This document shows positions 9,006 through 17,077 of a stretch of DNA of 64,000 nucleotides, in pieces. The stretch covers positions 82,078 to 146,077 of the forward strand of contig JAPSLO010000015.1 in the NCBI GenBank assembly GCA_031180725.1. The letters run 5' to 3'. The notes beneath the pieces are model-generated. The model saw only the letters and a program-made list of their open reading frames with translations. It ran no database searches and was not told where the DNA came from. The position numbers and the translations under genes were made by a program. The first letter of the stretch is position 1. Every line of letters begins with the position of its first letter. This DNA comes from Roseomonas sp. (lineage in GTDB: Bacteria > Pseudomonadota > Alphaproteobacteria > Acetobacterales > Acetobacteraceae).

Positions 9006-9832
9006 CAGTCGCCCCGGAAGACAGGGCGCTGCTTCGCCACGAAGGCGTCGTAGGCGCGACGGAAATCCTGCGTCGTCATGCACAGCGCCTGGGCGACGGC
9101 CTCGGCCTCGATGGCCTGCTCCACCGACATGGCCCATTCCATCTGCAGCATGCGCTTGGTCATGGCGTGGCCGAAGGTGGGACCGGCCGCGATCTCCGCG
9201 GCGAGCTTCGCGGCTTCTGCCTGCAAGGTGTCGGGATCGTGCAGCCGGTTGAAGAAGCCCCACGAAAGCCCCTCCTCGCCGCCCAGGCTGCGGCCCAGAT
9301 AGAGCAGTTCCGAGGCGCGGCCCTGGCCGATGATGCGCGGCAGGATGGCGCAGGCGCCCATGTCGCAGCCTGCCAGGCCGACGCGGTTGAACAGGAAGGC
9401 GACCTTGGTGCGCGCCGTGCCCAAGCGGATGTCGCTGGCCATCGCGATGATCGCGCCGGCGCCCGCCGCCACGCCGTCCACGGCGGCGATGATGGGCTGC
9501 GGGCAGGCGCGCATGGCCTTCACCAGCTCCCCGGTCATGGCCGTGAACTGCATCAGCCCCTTGGTGTCGCGTTCCAGCAGCGGGCCGATGATCTCATGCA
9601 CATCACCACCCGAGCAGAAATTTCCGCCCGCGCCGGTGACGACGAAGACCTTCACCGCATCGTCATGCGTCGCGGCGCGCAGGATGGCGGCCATCTCGGC
9701 ATAGCTATCGAAGGTCAGCGGGTTCTTCCGCTCCGGCCGGTTCAGGGTCAGCGTGGCGACCGGGCCGGCGACGTCCAGCTTCAGGTGCCGGGCCTGGTAT
9801 TCGGCCAACGGTCCCGTGATGGCGGTGATCAT
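9005..9832 (-). CDS. enoyl-CoA hydratase/isomerase family protein
   Basis: A 275-residue crotonase-fold enzyme. The CoA-oxyanion region [10 protein letters not shown] and the [20 protein letters not shown] segment, which forms the second oxyanion backbone, are intact; a glutamate lies in the GDVHEI stretch. Likely role is hydration or ring cleavage of an enoyl- or oxo-cyclohexanecarbonyl-CoA intermediate. It shares 4 bases with the MarR gene upstream and 1 with the acyl-CoA dehydrogenase downstream, so all three are translationally coupled. Which crotonase reaction it catalyses cannot be decided from sequence. Confidence 0.9.
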   Translation of the reverse strand: MITAITGPLAEYQARHLKLDVAGPVATLTLNRPERKNPLTFDSYAEMAAILRAATHDDAVKVFVVTGAGGNFCSGGDVHEIIGPLLERDTKGLMQFTAMTGELVKAMRACPQPIIAAVDGVAAGAGAIIAMASDIRLGTARTKVAFLFNRVGLAGCDMGACAILPRIIGQGRASELLYLGRSLGGEEGLSWGFFNRLHDPDTLQAEAAKLAAEIAAGPTFGHAMTKRMLQMEWAMSVEQAIEAEAVAQALCMTTQDFRRAYDAFVAKQRPVFRGD

Positions 9833-10347
9833 GGCGTTTCCTCATTCGTCAGCGCGGCGCGCACCGAAAGCTTGGCGCGGCCCAGCAGGCGGAACAGCGT
9901 GGCGCGTTCCTCCGGCGCCAGCCCGTCCAGCAGCTCGGCGATCCAGGCTTCATGCGCGGCAGACTGGCGGGCGAATTCGCGACGGCCCTTGGCGGTCAGG
10001 CGCAGGCGCTGCACACGGCGGTCGCCGGGCTGGGCGCGGCGCTCCACCAGCCCCTCGGCTTCCAGCCGTGACGCCAGGCCGGTGACATTGCCGTTGCTGA
10101 CCATCATGCGGCGAGAGACCTCGCCCAGCGTCATCCCGTCCTTCGCGCGTTCCAGCGCGGCCATCAGGTCGAAGCGGGGCAGGGTGGTGTCGAAATGGCG
10201 CCGCAGCCGTGTGCGGATCTCGCCTTCGACCAGCGTGGTGCAGGTCAGCAGGCGCAGCCAGAGCCGCAACTCGTCCTTGTGGCCGGGCGGGGCGTGGGCC
10301 AGGGCGGTCTCGGCGTCCACCGTGGAGGCAAGATCATCGGGGGTCAT
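9829..10347 (-). CDS. MarR-family transcriptional regulator of the CoA-dependent aromatic operon
   Basis: A 172-residue winged-helix regulator. The DNA-binding core is [46 protein letters not shown] followed by the [17 protein letters not shown] wing, the classical MarR signature. N- and C-terminal helices form the dimer interface. The ATG at 10347 overlaps the stop of the SDR gene by 4 bases, so the regulator is embedded as the second cistron. Homologues in aromatic-acid CoA pathways are released from DNA by the aryl-CoA thioester; the same ligand (2-aminobenzoyl-CoA) is a reasonable inference here. Candidate operators lie at 11103-11114 and 11165-11176. Confidence 0.92.
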   Translation of the reverse strand: MTPDDLASTVDAETALAHAPPGHKDELRLWLRLLTCTTLVEGEIRTRLRRHFDTTLPRFDLMAALERAKDGMTLGEVSRRMMVSNGNVTGLASRLEAEGLVERRAQPGDRRVQRLRLTAKGRREFARQSAAHEAWIAELLDGLAPEERATLFRLLGRAKLSVRAALTNEETP

Positions 10348-11087
10348 GTCTCGCCCCCATCCACCGCGATGGCCTGGCCGTTGATGGCGGCGGCGCCGGG
10401 GGCGCAGAGCATCAGCACGGCCGCGGCCACTTCCTCCGGCCTCACCAGGCGCTTCTGCGGGTTGTGCTTGGCCAGTTCCGCGTGCGCCTCGGCTTCGGTC
10501 CGGCCGGTCTTGGCGACGATGCGGGCCACACTGTCGGCCACGATGTCGGTATCGGTGAAGCCGGGGCAGACGGCGTTCACGGTCACGCCCTTTGCCGCAA
10601 CCTCCTGTGCCAGCGCCCGCACCAGCCCCAGCAGGCCATGCTTCGCGGCCACATAGGCGGTGACATAGGGATAGCCCCTCAGCGCGGCAGTGGAGGCGAT
10701 GTGCACCACGCGGCCGAAGCCCGCTTCCAGCATGGCCGGCAGAACCGCCTGGGTCATCGCCACCGCGCCCATCAGGTTCACGCGCCACATGCGTTCAAAA
10801 AGCGCCGGATCGGATTTCAGGAACGGCGCGCTTTCTGCGGCGCCTGCGGCATTCACCAGCAGCGCGACGCGGGGCAGGGTAGGGGGCGCGGTGACATCGC
10901 CCACCAAGGCGGAGGCGGCCAGGCCGCCTTCCACCATGGCGCGCAGGGGTGCTTCCCGGCGCCCCATCACCGTCACGCGGGCGCCGGCTGCCGTCAGGGC
11001 GGCCGCGCAGGCGGCGCCGATGCCGCTGCCCCCGCCGGTGACCAGCGCGTCCAGACCCGCGAGCGTGTTGGGCGGGAGCGTTCCCAT
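10344..11087 (-). CDS. SDR-family oxidoreductase, first gene of the anthranilate operon
   Basis: A 247-residue classical short-chain dehydrogenase/reductase. The cofactor motif TGGGSGIG is at about residues 17-24, the NAAG motif is present, and the catalytic set is Ser in HIASTAALRG with YVTAYVAAKHG (Y-x3-K). It probably oxidises a 3-hydroxyacyl-CoA in the beta-oxidation-like steps. The ATG at 11087 is preceded by AGGAGG at ideal spacing. It is the promoter-proximal gene of the minus-strand operon and faces the monooxygenase/reductase gene across 119 bases. Confidence 0.9.
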   Translation of the reverse strand: MGTLPPNTLAGLDALVTGGGSGIGAACAAALTAAGARVTVMGRREAPLRAMVEGGLAASALVGDVTAPPTLPRVALLVNAAGAAESAPFLKSDPALFERMWRVNLMGAVAMTQAVLPAMLEAGFGRVVHIASTAALRGYPYVTAYVAAKHGLLGLVRALAQEVAAKGVTVNAVCPGFTDTDIVADSVARIVAKTGRTEAEAHAELAKHNPQKRLVRPEEVAAAVLMLCAPGAAAINGQAIAVDGGET

Positions 11088-11102
11088 CGACCCTCCTGGT
11101 GT

Positions 11103-11114
11103 TTCAAGCTTAAA
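11103..11114. promoter_or_regulatory. candidate MarR operator 1 (SDR operon side)
   Basis: The 12-base near-palindrome TTCAAGCTTAAA is centred on AAGCTT, 16 bases upstream of the SDR start codon. It matches the second site at 11165-11176 in 10 of 12 positions. Paired copies in a divergent region next to a MarR gene are the expected pattern for autoregulated repression; binding is inferred. Confidence 0.55.
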
Positions 11115-11149
11115 GCACCGATCGGGCGCGGCGCAACGGCGCATTTCGA

Positions 11150-11178
11150 TTGAACGGGAAATCCTTGAAGCCTAAACT
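11150..11178 (+). promoter_or_regulatory. promoter of the monooxygenase/reductase gene with overlapping operator 2
   Basis: TTGAAC (11150-11155) and TAAACT (11173-11178) are separated by exactly 17 bases and resemble -35 and -10 elements. The second operator copy, TTGAAGCCTAAA at 11165-11176, covers the spacer end and the -10 element, so a bound repressor would block polymerase. The start codon at 11207 is 28 bases downstream of the -10. Confidence 0.55.
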
Positions 11179-11206
11179 AATAGGGACCGGCACAGAGAGG
11201 GCCACC

Positions 11207-13543
11207 ATGCGTATCGCGGTGATCGGCGGCGGACCGGCGGGGCTGTATTTCGCCATCCTGATGAAGCGGGACTTCCCCGCCGCGCGCGTGACGGTGGTGG
11301 AGCGCAACCGCGCGGACGACACTTTCGGTTTCGGCGTGGTGTTCAGCGATGCCACGCTGGACACTTTCCAGCAGGCGGATGAGCCCAGCTACCGCGCCAT
11401 CGCGGAAAGCTTCGCCTACTGGGACGATATCGAGATTCACGCCAAAGGATCGGTGCACCGCATCGGCGGCAACGGCTTCTGCGGCTGTTCACGCCGTACC
11501 CTGCTGCTGCTCCTGCAGGAACGCGCCCGCGCGCTGGGCGTGGAGATGGAATTCCGGCGCGAGGCGAAGCCCGAGGATTTCCCCGATGCCGACCTGATCT
11601 TGGCGGCGGACGGCATCAACTCCCCGATCCGGGAACGCTGGCGCGCGCATTTCCGGCCGGAGCTGGATCTGCGCCCCAATCGCTTCGCCTGGATGGGCTC
11701 CACCCGTCCCTTCGATGCCTTCACCTTCTTCTTCCGCGAGAGGCCCGAGGGCATCTTCATCGCCCATTGCTACCAGTACGAGGCCGGCGCCAGCACCTGG
11801 GTCCTGGAGACCGACCCGGAGACCTTCGCCCGCGCGGGGCTGGACGGCATGGGCGAGGAGGAGAGTGCGCGCTTCCTGGAAGGCGTCTTCGCCGAGGAAC
11901 TGCAGGGTCATCGCCTGATCACCAACCGCAGCCTGTGGCGCCGCTTCCCGATGATCCGCTGCGAGCGATGGGTGAAGGACAATGTCGTGCTGTTGGGCGA
12001 TGCCAAGGCCAGCGCGCATTTCTCCATCGGCTCCGGCACCAAGCTGGCGATGGAAGATGCCATCGCCCTGCACCAGGCTTTCCTGGCTGGTGGCGACGTC
12101 GCCACCTGTCTCAACCGTTTCGAGACGTCACGGCGCGAGGACGTGGAGAAGACGCAGCACGCGGCCGATGTCTCCCTGGTGTGGTTCGAGCATGTGAAGC
12201 GCTTCTGGCACTTCCACCCAACCAAATTCGCCTTCGGCGTGATGACGCGCTCCAAGGCGATCACCTGGGACAATCTGTCGCTGCGTGCGCCGGACTTCGT
12301 GGCCGAGGCGCAGCGCGTTTTCGCCGAGGAGGCGCAGGCTGCCGGCCTGCCCGCCAGCCCCGCTAGGCCGCCCATGTTCCAGCCCTTCGCGCTGCGCGGC
12401 ATGCAACTGGCTAACCGCGTCGTCGTCTCGCCCATGTGCATGTACAGCGCCGAGGAGGGGGGGCCCGGCGACTTCCATTTCAGCCACTACACCGCGCGTG
12501 CCCTGGGCGGTGCCGGCCTGGTCTTCACCGAGATGACCTGCGTCTCTCGCGATGCCCGCATCACGCCGGGCTGCACCGGAATGTGGAACGACACCCAGGA
12601 AGCCGCCTGGACGCGCATCGTGGATTTCGTGCATGCGCGCAGCGCGGCGAAGATCTGCCTTCAGCTCGGCCATGCGGGCCGCAAGGGCGCCACGAAGCTG
12701 ATGTGGGAAGGTATGGACCAGCCGCTGGCGGAGGGCGCCTGGCCGATCATCTCCGCTTCCGCCACGCCGTACTATCCGCACAGCCAGGTGCCGCGCGCCA
12801 TGACGCGGGCCGACATGGACCGTGTGCGGGAGGATTTCGTGGCCGCCACGCGCCGCGCCATCCGCTCCGGCTTCGACATGGTGGAGCTGCACTGCGCCCA
12901 TGGCTATCTGCTGGCCAGCTTCCTCTCGCCGCTGACCAATCTGCGCACTGATGAATATGGCGGCGCAGTGGAGAACCGGCTGCGCTTCCCGCTGGAGGTC
13001 TTTCGGGCCATGCGCGAGGTGTGGCCGTCCGAGAAGCCGATGTCCGTCCGCATCTCCGCCACTGACTGGAAGGATGGTGGATTGAGCGAGGCGGATTGCA
13101 TTGCCGTCGCCCGCGCCTTCGCTACCGCCGGGGCGGATCTCGTGGATGTCTCCACCGGCCAGACGGTGCACGATGCGGAGCCGGTCTATGGCCGCATGTT
13201 CCAGGTGCCCTGGTCGGACATGATCCGCAACGAGGCCGGCATCGCCACCATGTGCGTCGGCAACATCACCACGGCCGACCAGGTGAACACCATCCTGGCC
13301 GCCGGCCGCGCGGATCTGGTTGCGCTGGGGCGGCCGCATTTGACCAACCCGAACTTCACCCTGCACGCCGCCGCCCAGTATGGCGTGAGGGATGTTGCGA
13401 GCCCGGTGCAGTATGGCTGGGGCAAGGATGCGCTGATGCGCAACACCGCCCGCGAACAGGCCGACCTGCGCGAACTGCGGCTGAAGGCCCGCCCGCGCAG
13501 TCACGCCCCCTCGCCGTCGCCCTTGCCGCGCGCCGCCGAGTAG
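11207..13543 (+). CDS. two-domain flavin monooxygenase/reductase (2-aminobenzoyl-CoA monooxygenase/reductase or salicylyl-CoA 5-hydroxylase type)
   Basis: A 778-residue fusion. Residues 1 to about 380 are an FAD aromatic hydroxylase (GGGPAG at 7-12, the FGFGVVFS segment, and the late FAD motif [20 protein letters not shown] near 262). Residues from about 389 are an Old Yellow Enzyme-type FMN reductase ([27 protein letters not shown], the [17 protein letters not shown] segment, [11 protein letters not shown]). This architecture is that of the Azoarcus enzyme that hydroxylates 2-aminobenzoyl-CoA at C5 and then reduces the ring without oxygenolytic cleavage; salicylyl-CoA 5-hydroxylases share it. 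The AMP-ligase, RidA and formamidase neighbours favour the aminobenzoyl substrate. Start ATG follows GAGAGG. Confidence 0.92.
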   Translation: MRIAVIGGGPAGLYFAILMKRDFPAARVTVVERNRADDTFGFGVVFSDATLDTFQQADEPSYRAIAESFAYWDDIEIHAKGSVHRIGGNGFCGCSRRTLLLLLQERARALGVEMEFRREAKPEDFPDADLILAADGINSPIRERWRAHFRPELDLRPNRFAWMGSTRPFDAFTFFFRERPEGIFIAHCYQYEAGASTWVLETDPETFARAGLDGMGEEESARFLEGVFAEELQGHRLITNRSLWRRFPMIRCERWVKDNVVLLGDAKASAHFSIGSGTKLAMEDAIALHQAFLAGGDVATCLNRFETSRREDVEKTQHAADVSLVWFEHVKRFWHFHPTKFAFGVMTRSKAITWDNLSLRAPDFVAEAQRVFAEEAQAAGLPASPARPPMFQPFALRGMQLANRVVVSPMCMYSAEEGGPGDFHFSHYTARALGGAGLVFTEMTCVSRDARITPGCTGMWNDTQEAAWTRIVDFVHARSAAKICLQLGHAGRKGATKLMWEGMDQPLAEGAWPIISASATPYYPHSQVPRAMTRADMDRVREDFVAATRRAIRSGFDMVELHCAHGYLLASFLSPLTNLRTDEYGGAVENRLRFPLEVFRAMREVWPSEKPMSVRISATDWKDGGLSEADCIAVARAFATAGADLVDVSTGQTVHDAEPVYGRMFQVPWSDMIRNEAGIATMCVGNITTADQVNTILAAGRADLVALGRPHLTNPNFTLHAAAQYGVRDVASPVQYGWGKDALMRNTAREQADLRELRLKARPRSHAPSPSPLPRAAE

Positions 13544-13557
13544 GCGGGCGTGCGGTT

Positions 13558-14364
13558 TCACCCGGCCTTCGCCATCTCCGCCGCGCGGCGCGCCAGGGCG
13601 CTGGCGGGATCGGCCATTGGGGCGATGACGGTGAAGTGGTCATCACCCGGCGCAACTTCCCAACTGCCGCCCCAGGCCGCGGCCATGTCGCGGCTCTGGC
13701 GGATGAATTCGTTGCTCTCCGCACCGCCCACCACGCAGTGGATCGGTCGGCCCGGGTTGGCGCGCCAGCGCGGGGAAAGGCGCCTGGCTTCGGCTGCTGT
13801 CAGTTGCAGCGCCTGGCCGATGCTGGTCCCCAGTAGCGGCATCACCTCGAAGACGCCGGAGATCGGCATGGCGGCATGCACCAGCCCCTCCGGCAGCGCC
13901 GGGTCGAAAGCCGGCCAGTCGGTGGCCAGCAGCGCAGCCGCCAGGTGCCCGCCGGCGGAATGGCCAGAGACGAAGATCCGCCGACCGAAGTGCCGCCACA
14001 GGAAGGCGCAGGCAGCCCGCATCTGCTCCAGGATCGCTGCCAGCGGCACATGCGGGCAGAGGTCATAGCTTGGGACTGCCACGGTCACGCCCTGCAGGTT
14101 CAAGCCCCGTGCGCAATGGCTGGCGAAGCGGCGGTCCAGCGCCTGCCAGTAGCCGCCATGGATGAACATCGCGACCGGCCCGGCTGCCTCGCCCTGTGCC
14201 GGGAAGAGGTCAAGCTTTTCGCGTTCCCGCCCGCCATAGGGCAGGTCCAGCTCCGCCCCGGGGCAGGCGGCGCGCCAGGCGGCGGAGTCGCGTTGCCAGC
14301 CGGCGATCAAGGCAGCGTGGCCCGGCACGCGGGCACGGTTGTTGTACTCGGATTCAAGGTCCAT
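13558..14364 (-). CDS. alpha/beta hydrolase, kynurenine formamidase-like
   Basis: A 268-residue alpha/beta hydrolase. The oxyanion motif HGGYW and the nucleophile elbow GHSAGGH are those of kynurenine formamidase-type hydrolases, and a late DDHF supplies a catalytic His. Such enzymes convert N-formylkynurenine to kynurenine in tryptophan breakdown; kynureninase would then give anthranilate, the probable substrate of the adjacent cluster. No tryptophan dioxygenase or kynureninase is in the window. The ATG at 14364 starts at MDLESEYNNRARV, the usual family beginning. Other amide or ester substrates are possible. Confidence 0.82.
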   Translation of the reverse strand: MDLESEYNNRARVPGHAALIAGWQRDSAAWRAACPGAELDLPYGGREREKLDLFPAQGEAAGPVAMFIHGGYWQALDRRFASHCARGLNLQGVTVAVPSYDLCPHVPLAAILEQMRAACAFLWRHFGRRIFVSGHSAGGHLAAALLATDWPAFDPALPEGLVHAAMPISGVFEVMPLLGTSIGQALQLTAAEARRLSPRWRANPGRPIHCVVGGAESNEFIRQSRDMAAAWGGSWEVAPGDDHFTVIAPMADPASALARRAAEMAKAG

Positions 14365-14459
14365 CGCCGCTCTCCGTGGCCCGCAATCCCTGGCGCGGCG
14401 TCCAACGCGAGGCAAGACGCCGGTTCCGCAACCGCGGCCGCGCATGGCAGAAGGGGTGG

Positions 14460-15023
14460 ATGAAGGTCTACCTCGCCGGTCCCGACGTCTTCCTGCCCGA
14501 CCCACTGGCGATGGCGGAACGCAAGCGCGCCATCTGCGCCGCGCACGGCCTGGTGGGCATCTTCCCGGTGGACGCCCACCCGGAGGAAGCGGCGGACGGC
14601 GGCGCCGCGCCCTGGCTGCAGATCTATCGTCGGAACGAGGCGCATATGCGCGGTGCGGATGCGGTGATCGCAAATCTCACCCCGTTCCGCGGGCCCTCGG
14701 CCGATGTCGGCACGGTCTATGAGCTGGGCTTCATGCGCGCCCTGGGGAGGAAGGTGCTGGGCTACAGCAATGTCGCGGCCGGGCTGTTGCCGCGCACCCT
14801 GGGCTTCCTGGGCGGTGCCGCCTGGCGCGACGCAGAAGGCCGCTGGCGCGATGCCGATGGCATGGCGCTGGAGGATTTCGGCCTAGCCGACAACCTGATG
14901 ATCGATGGCGGGATCCATGAAGCCGGCGGCCTGCTGATCCGCCGCGAGGTGCCGAAGGCGGAGCGCTGGTCCGACCTGACTGCCTTCGAGGCCTGCGTGA
15001 AGGCGCTGGCCGGCGGGCGCTGA
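14460..15023 (+). CDS. nucleoside 2-deoxyribosyltransferase family protein
   Basis: A 187-residue protein of the nucleoside 2-deoxyribosyltransferase family, which exchanges or hydrolyses the base of deoxynucleosides or nucleotides. The N-terminal KVYLAGPDVFLPD motif, the acidic/aromatic active-site region FPVDAHPEE, and the conserved ADVGTVYELGFMRALG segment with the nucleophilic glutamate are visible. The ATG at 14460 follows AAGGGGTGG. It is divergent from the formamidase gene and ends in a hairpin shared with the convergent kinase gene. Probably involved in nucleotide salvage or pool cleaning. Confidence 0.87.
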   Translation: MKVYLAGPDVFLPDPLAMAERKRAICAAHGLVGIFPVDAHPEEAADGGAAPWLQIYRRNEAHMRGADAVIANLTPFRGPSADVGTVYELGFMRALGRKVLGYSNVAAGLLPRTLGFLGGAAWRDAEGRWRDADGMALEDFGLADNLMIDGGIHEAGGLLIRREVPKAERWSDLTAFEACVKALAGGR

Positions 15024-15045
15024 AGCCGACCGCGAGGCGGCTTCA
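15021..15045. terminator. bidirectional hairpin between convergent genes
   Basis: An 8-base-pair perfect stem (TGAAGCCG 15021-15028 with CGGCTTCA 15038-15045) starts at the TGA stop codon of the deoxyribosyltransferase gene and precedes the convergent ROK-type gene. No T-run. Confidence 0.5.
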
Positions 15046-15049
15046 GGAT

Positions 15050-16102
15050 TCACTCCCGAAGGGGCAGGTTGGTGAATCGCGCATTGCCCAGCCCAGTGCC
15101 GATCGTCAGCACGCCCCAACGCGCCACATCGCGCAGGAAGGGCGCTTCCGAGAGGCCCTGGCACACCGCGTCATTGTGCAGAAGCACCGCCGGGTGTCCG
15201 CCGCCAGGCAGCGGCATCAGCTTCGCCAGCGCATGCGCCAGGCGGAAATCCGGCGCCTGCCAGTTGCCCGGCAGGTTCTCCGCCCCGCGCTCGATCCGGC
15301 CTTCGGAATCGATCACGCCCGGCAGGCCCAGCGCGACAACAGGGGCCAGGTCCAGCCCCGTCGCGGCGGCCTCGCCGGCCAGGTCGTTCAACATGCCGGC
15401 CAGACGGCCGATGGCAGCGACGCGGTCCACCTTCTCATCGGCATGGCGCCAGGACTGGCTGCGCCAGACACCCGCCGAGGCCATCTCCGGCGAGACGCCG
15501 AGCCGGGGCAGCACCACACCGGCGCGGAAGGAGGTGCCGCCCAGATCCGCCGTCAGCACGGCGTCATGCTGCTGCAGCACCGCCATCGGCACCAGCCGCG
15601 CCGCGCCGATCAGCCCGGCCTCGTCTGGATCGTGGCGGATCGGAGCGACGCGCAGCCCGATCCCCTCGGCCCTGATCAGGGCGGCGGCGCGGGTGATGGC
15701 CACTTCGCCGAAACGGGCGGAACGCAGCCCGCCGCCCACCAGCAGACGCTGCGTGCCCTGCCATTCCGGCAGCATCAGGAAGCGGCGCACCACATCCACC
15801 AGTGTGCCGGCATAATCCTCGATGGCGGCCTGCACCAGTCCGGCCGCGTCCGGCGCGCCGGTCAGCAGGGCCTCGTCCAGGGCTTCGCGCTCCGGTGTCT
15901 CCTCCGGCTCCGGTCCCAGCGGATCCCGGTTGCGTGCCAGCTTCTGGCGCCATTCGGCCAGGATGTGGTCGAAGGCGCGATGGCTGGCGCGGTCGCCCAC
16001 CTGGCCCTCCTCATCCGGCAGGTCCAGGCTGTAGGCGTCCAACCGCAGCCCGCGGAACATGTGCGGCGCCTGCGCAGGCAGGGTGATCTGGTCGTCCGGC
16101 AT
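15050..16102 (-). CDS. ROK/glucokinase-like sugar kinase family protein
   Basis: A 350-residue protein whose C-terminal half has the actin-fold sugar kinase motifs: the phosphate-1 loop ADLGGTSFRAG, LGLPGVIDSEGRI, and VLTIGTGLGNARF. The first ~170 residues are unlike a standard ROK kinase and carry a second GGGLRSARFGE-like stretch. The CxCGxxGC zinc motif of typical ROK proteins is not seen. Likely phosphorylates a sugar, or is a non-catalytic relative; substrate unknown. It stands alone, convergent with the preceding gene and divergent from the DUF1194 gene. Confidence 0.7.
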   Translation of the reverse strand: MPDDQITLPAQAPHMFRGLRLDAYSLDLPDEEGQVGDRASHRAFDHILAEWRQKLARNRDPLGPEPEETPEREALDEALLTGAPDAAGLVQAAIEDYAGTLVDVVRRFLMLPEWQGTQRLLVGGGLRSARFGEVAITRAAALIRAEGIGLRVAPIRHDPDEAGLIGAARLVPMAVLQQHDAVLTADLGGTSFRAGVVLPRLGVSPEMASAGVWRSQSWRHADEKVDRVAAIGRLAGMLNDLAGEAAATGLDLAPVVALGLPGVIDSEGRIERGAENLPGNWQAPDFRLAHALAKLMPLPGGGHPAVLLHNDAVCQGLSEAPFLRDVARWGVLTIGTGLGNARFTNLPLRE

Positions 16103-16204
16103 GGATTTCCCCCGCTGGAAGACGCGCCAGCCCGGAGCGGGTTCCGGTTGACGGCGACGCCGGTCCCGGCCGCACCATGGGTGGATCAGGCGCGGGGGGC
16201 GGGC

Positions 16205-16927
16205 ATGAAGGGCAGAACGGGTCTGGGGCGGCGCGCTGTGCTGGCGGCACCCACGGCTCTGGCGGGCGCCGCCCTGGCACAGCCGGCCGCGGCAGTGGAT
16301 CTGCTGCTGGTGCTGGCGGTGGACGCCTCAGGCTCCATCGACACCGATGAATTCGCCCTGCAGCGGGAGGGGCTGGCGGAGGCGCTCTCCCACCCCGCGG
16401 TGCTGGCGGGCATCCTCTCCGGCCCGCGGAGCGCCATAGGGGTGGCGATGGTGGAATGGGGCGCGCCGGGCGGGGCAGTGACGGTGGTCGACTGGATGCG
16501 CATCGCCGATGCGGCCTCCGCCGCCGCGGCTGCCGGAGCCTTCCGCGATGCACCGCGTTCCCGTCAGTCCTTCAACGCCATCGGTGATGCGCTGGTCCAT
16601 GCCGGCGCGCTGCTGCGCGCCGCACCCTGGGCGGCGGCGGAACGCACCATCGACGTCTCGGGCGACGGCCCCGACATGCGCAGCCATGTCGGCGCTCCGG
16701 CCGCGCGGGATGCGCTGGTGGCGGCAGGCGTCACGGTGAACGCGCTGGCCATCGAGGCGTCCAGCGCCTGGCGCGACGGGCGCCTGGCCGCACTCTATGA
16801 GCGCGACGTCGTCGGCGGGCCTGGTGCCTTTGTGATGCGGGCGGAAGGCCGGGCGGACTTCGCGCGCGCCATCCGTGCCAAGCTGATCCACGAGATCGCC
16901 GCCGCGCCCGGAGCGGAATCGGTGTGA
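16205..16927 (+). CDS. DUF1194 von Willebrand A-like exported protein
   Basis: A 240-residue protein with an N-terminal Tat-like signal (GRRAVLAAPTALAGAALAQPAAA, cleavage near residue 29) followed by a von Willebrand A-like domain. The metal-site motif DASGSID is at about residues 39-45, and IDVSGDGPD fits another site-forming strand. DUF1194 proteins are mostly alphaproteobacterial and of unknown function, probably periplasmic binding or scaffold proteins. It has no obvious operon partner; the following ATP-grasp gene starts 150 bases later. Confidence 0.87.
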   Translation: MKGRTGLGRRAVLAAPTALAGAALAQPAAAVDLLLVLAVDASGSIDTDEFALQREGLAEALSHPAVLAGILSGPRSAIGVAMVEWGAPGGAVTVVDWMRIADAASAAAAAGAFRDAPRSRQSFNAIGDALVHAGALLRAAPWAAAERTIDVSGDGPDMRSHVGAPAARDALVAAGVTVNALAIEASSAWRDGRLAALYERDVVGGPGAFVMRAEGRADFARAIRAKLIHEIAAAPGAESV

Positions 16928-17077
16928 ACGCATGCGGCCGTGCCACGGCACGCGGCGGCGTGCCCAAGCACTGGGCAGGTTTCGTCCGGGGCGTGATGTC
17001 GCCGCCTGCCGGTCCCCTTTGCAGGGGGCGCGCTTTCCGCGACAAAATGGCGTTGACAGGGAAGCTGGACCTCGGAC

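Noticed and set aside
12128..13561. 477-codon minus-strand frame under the monooxygenase/reductase
   Set aside because: The plus-strand protein is a clear two-domain enzyme; the antisense frame has no family features.
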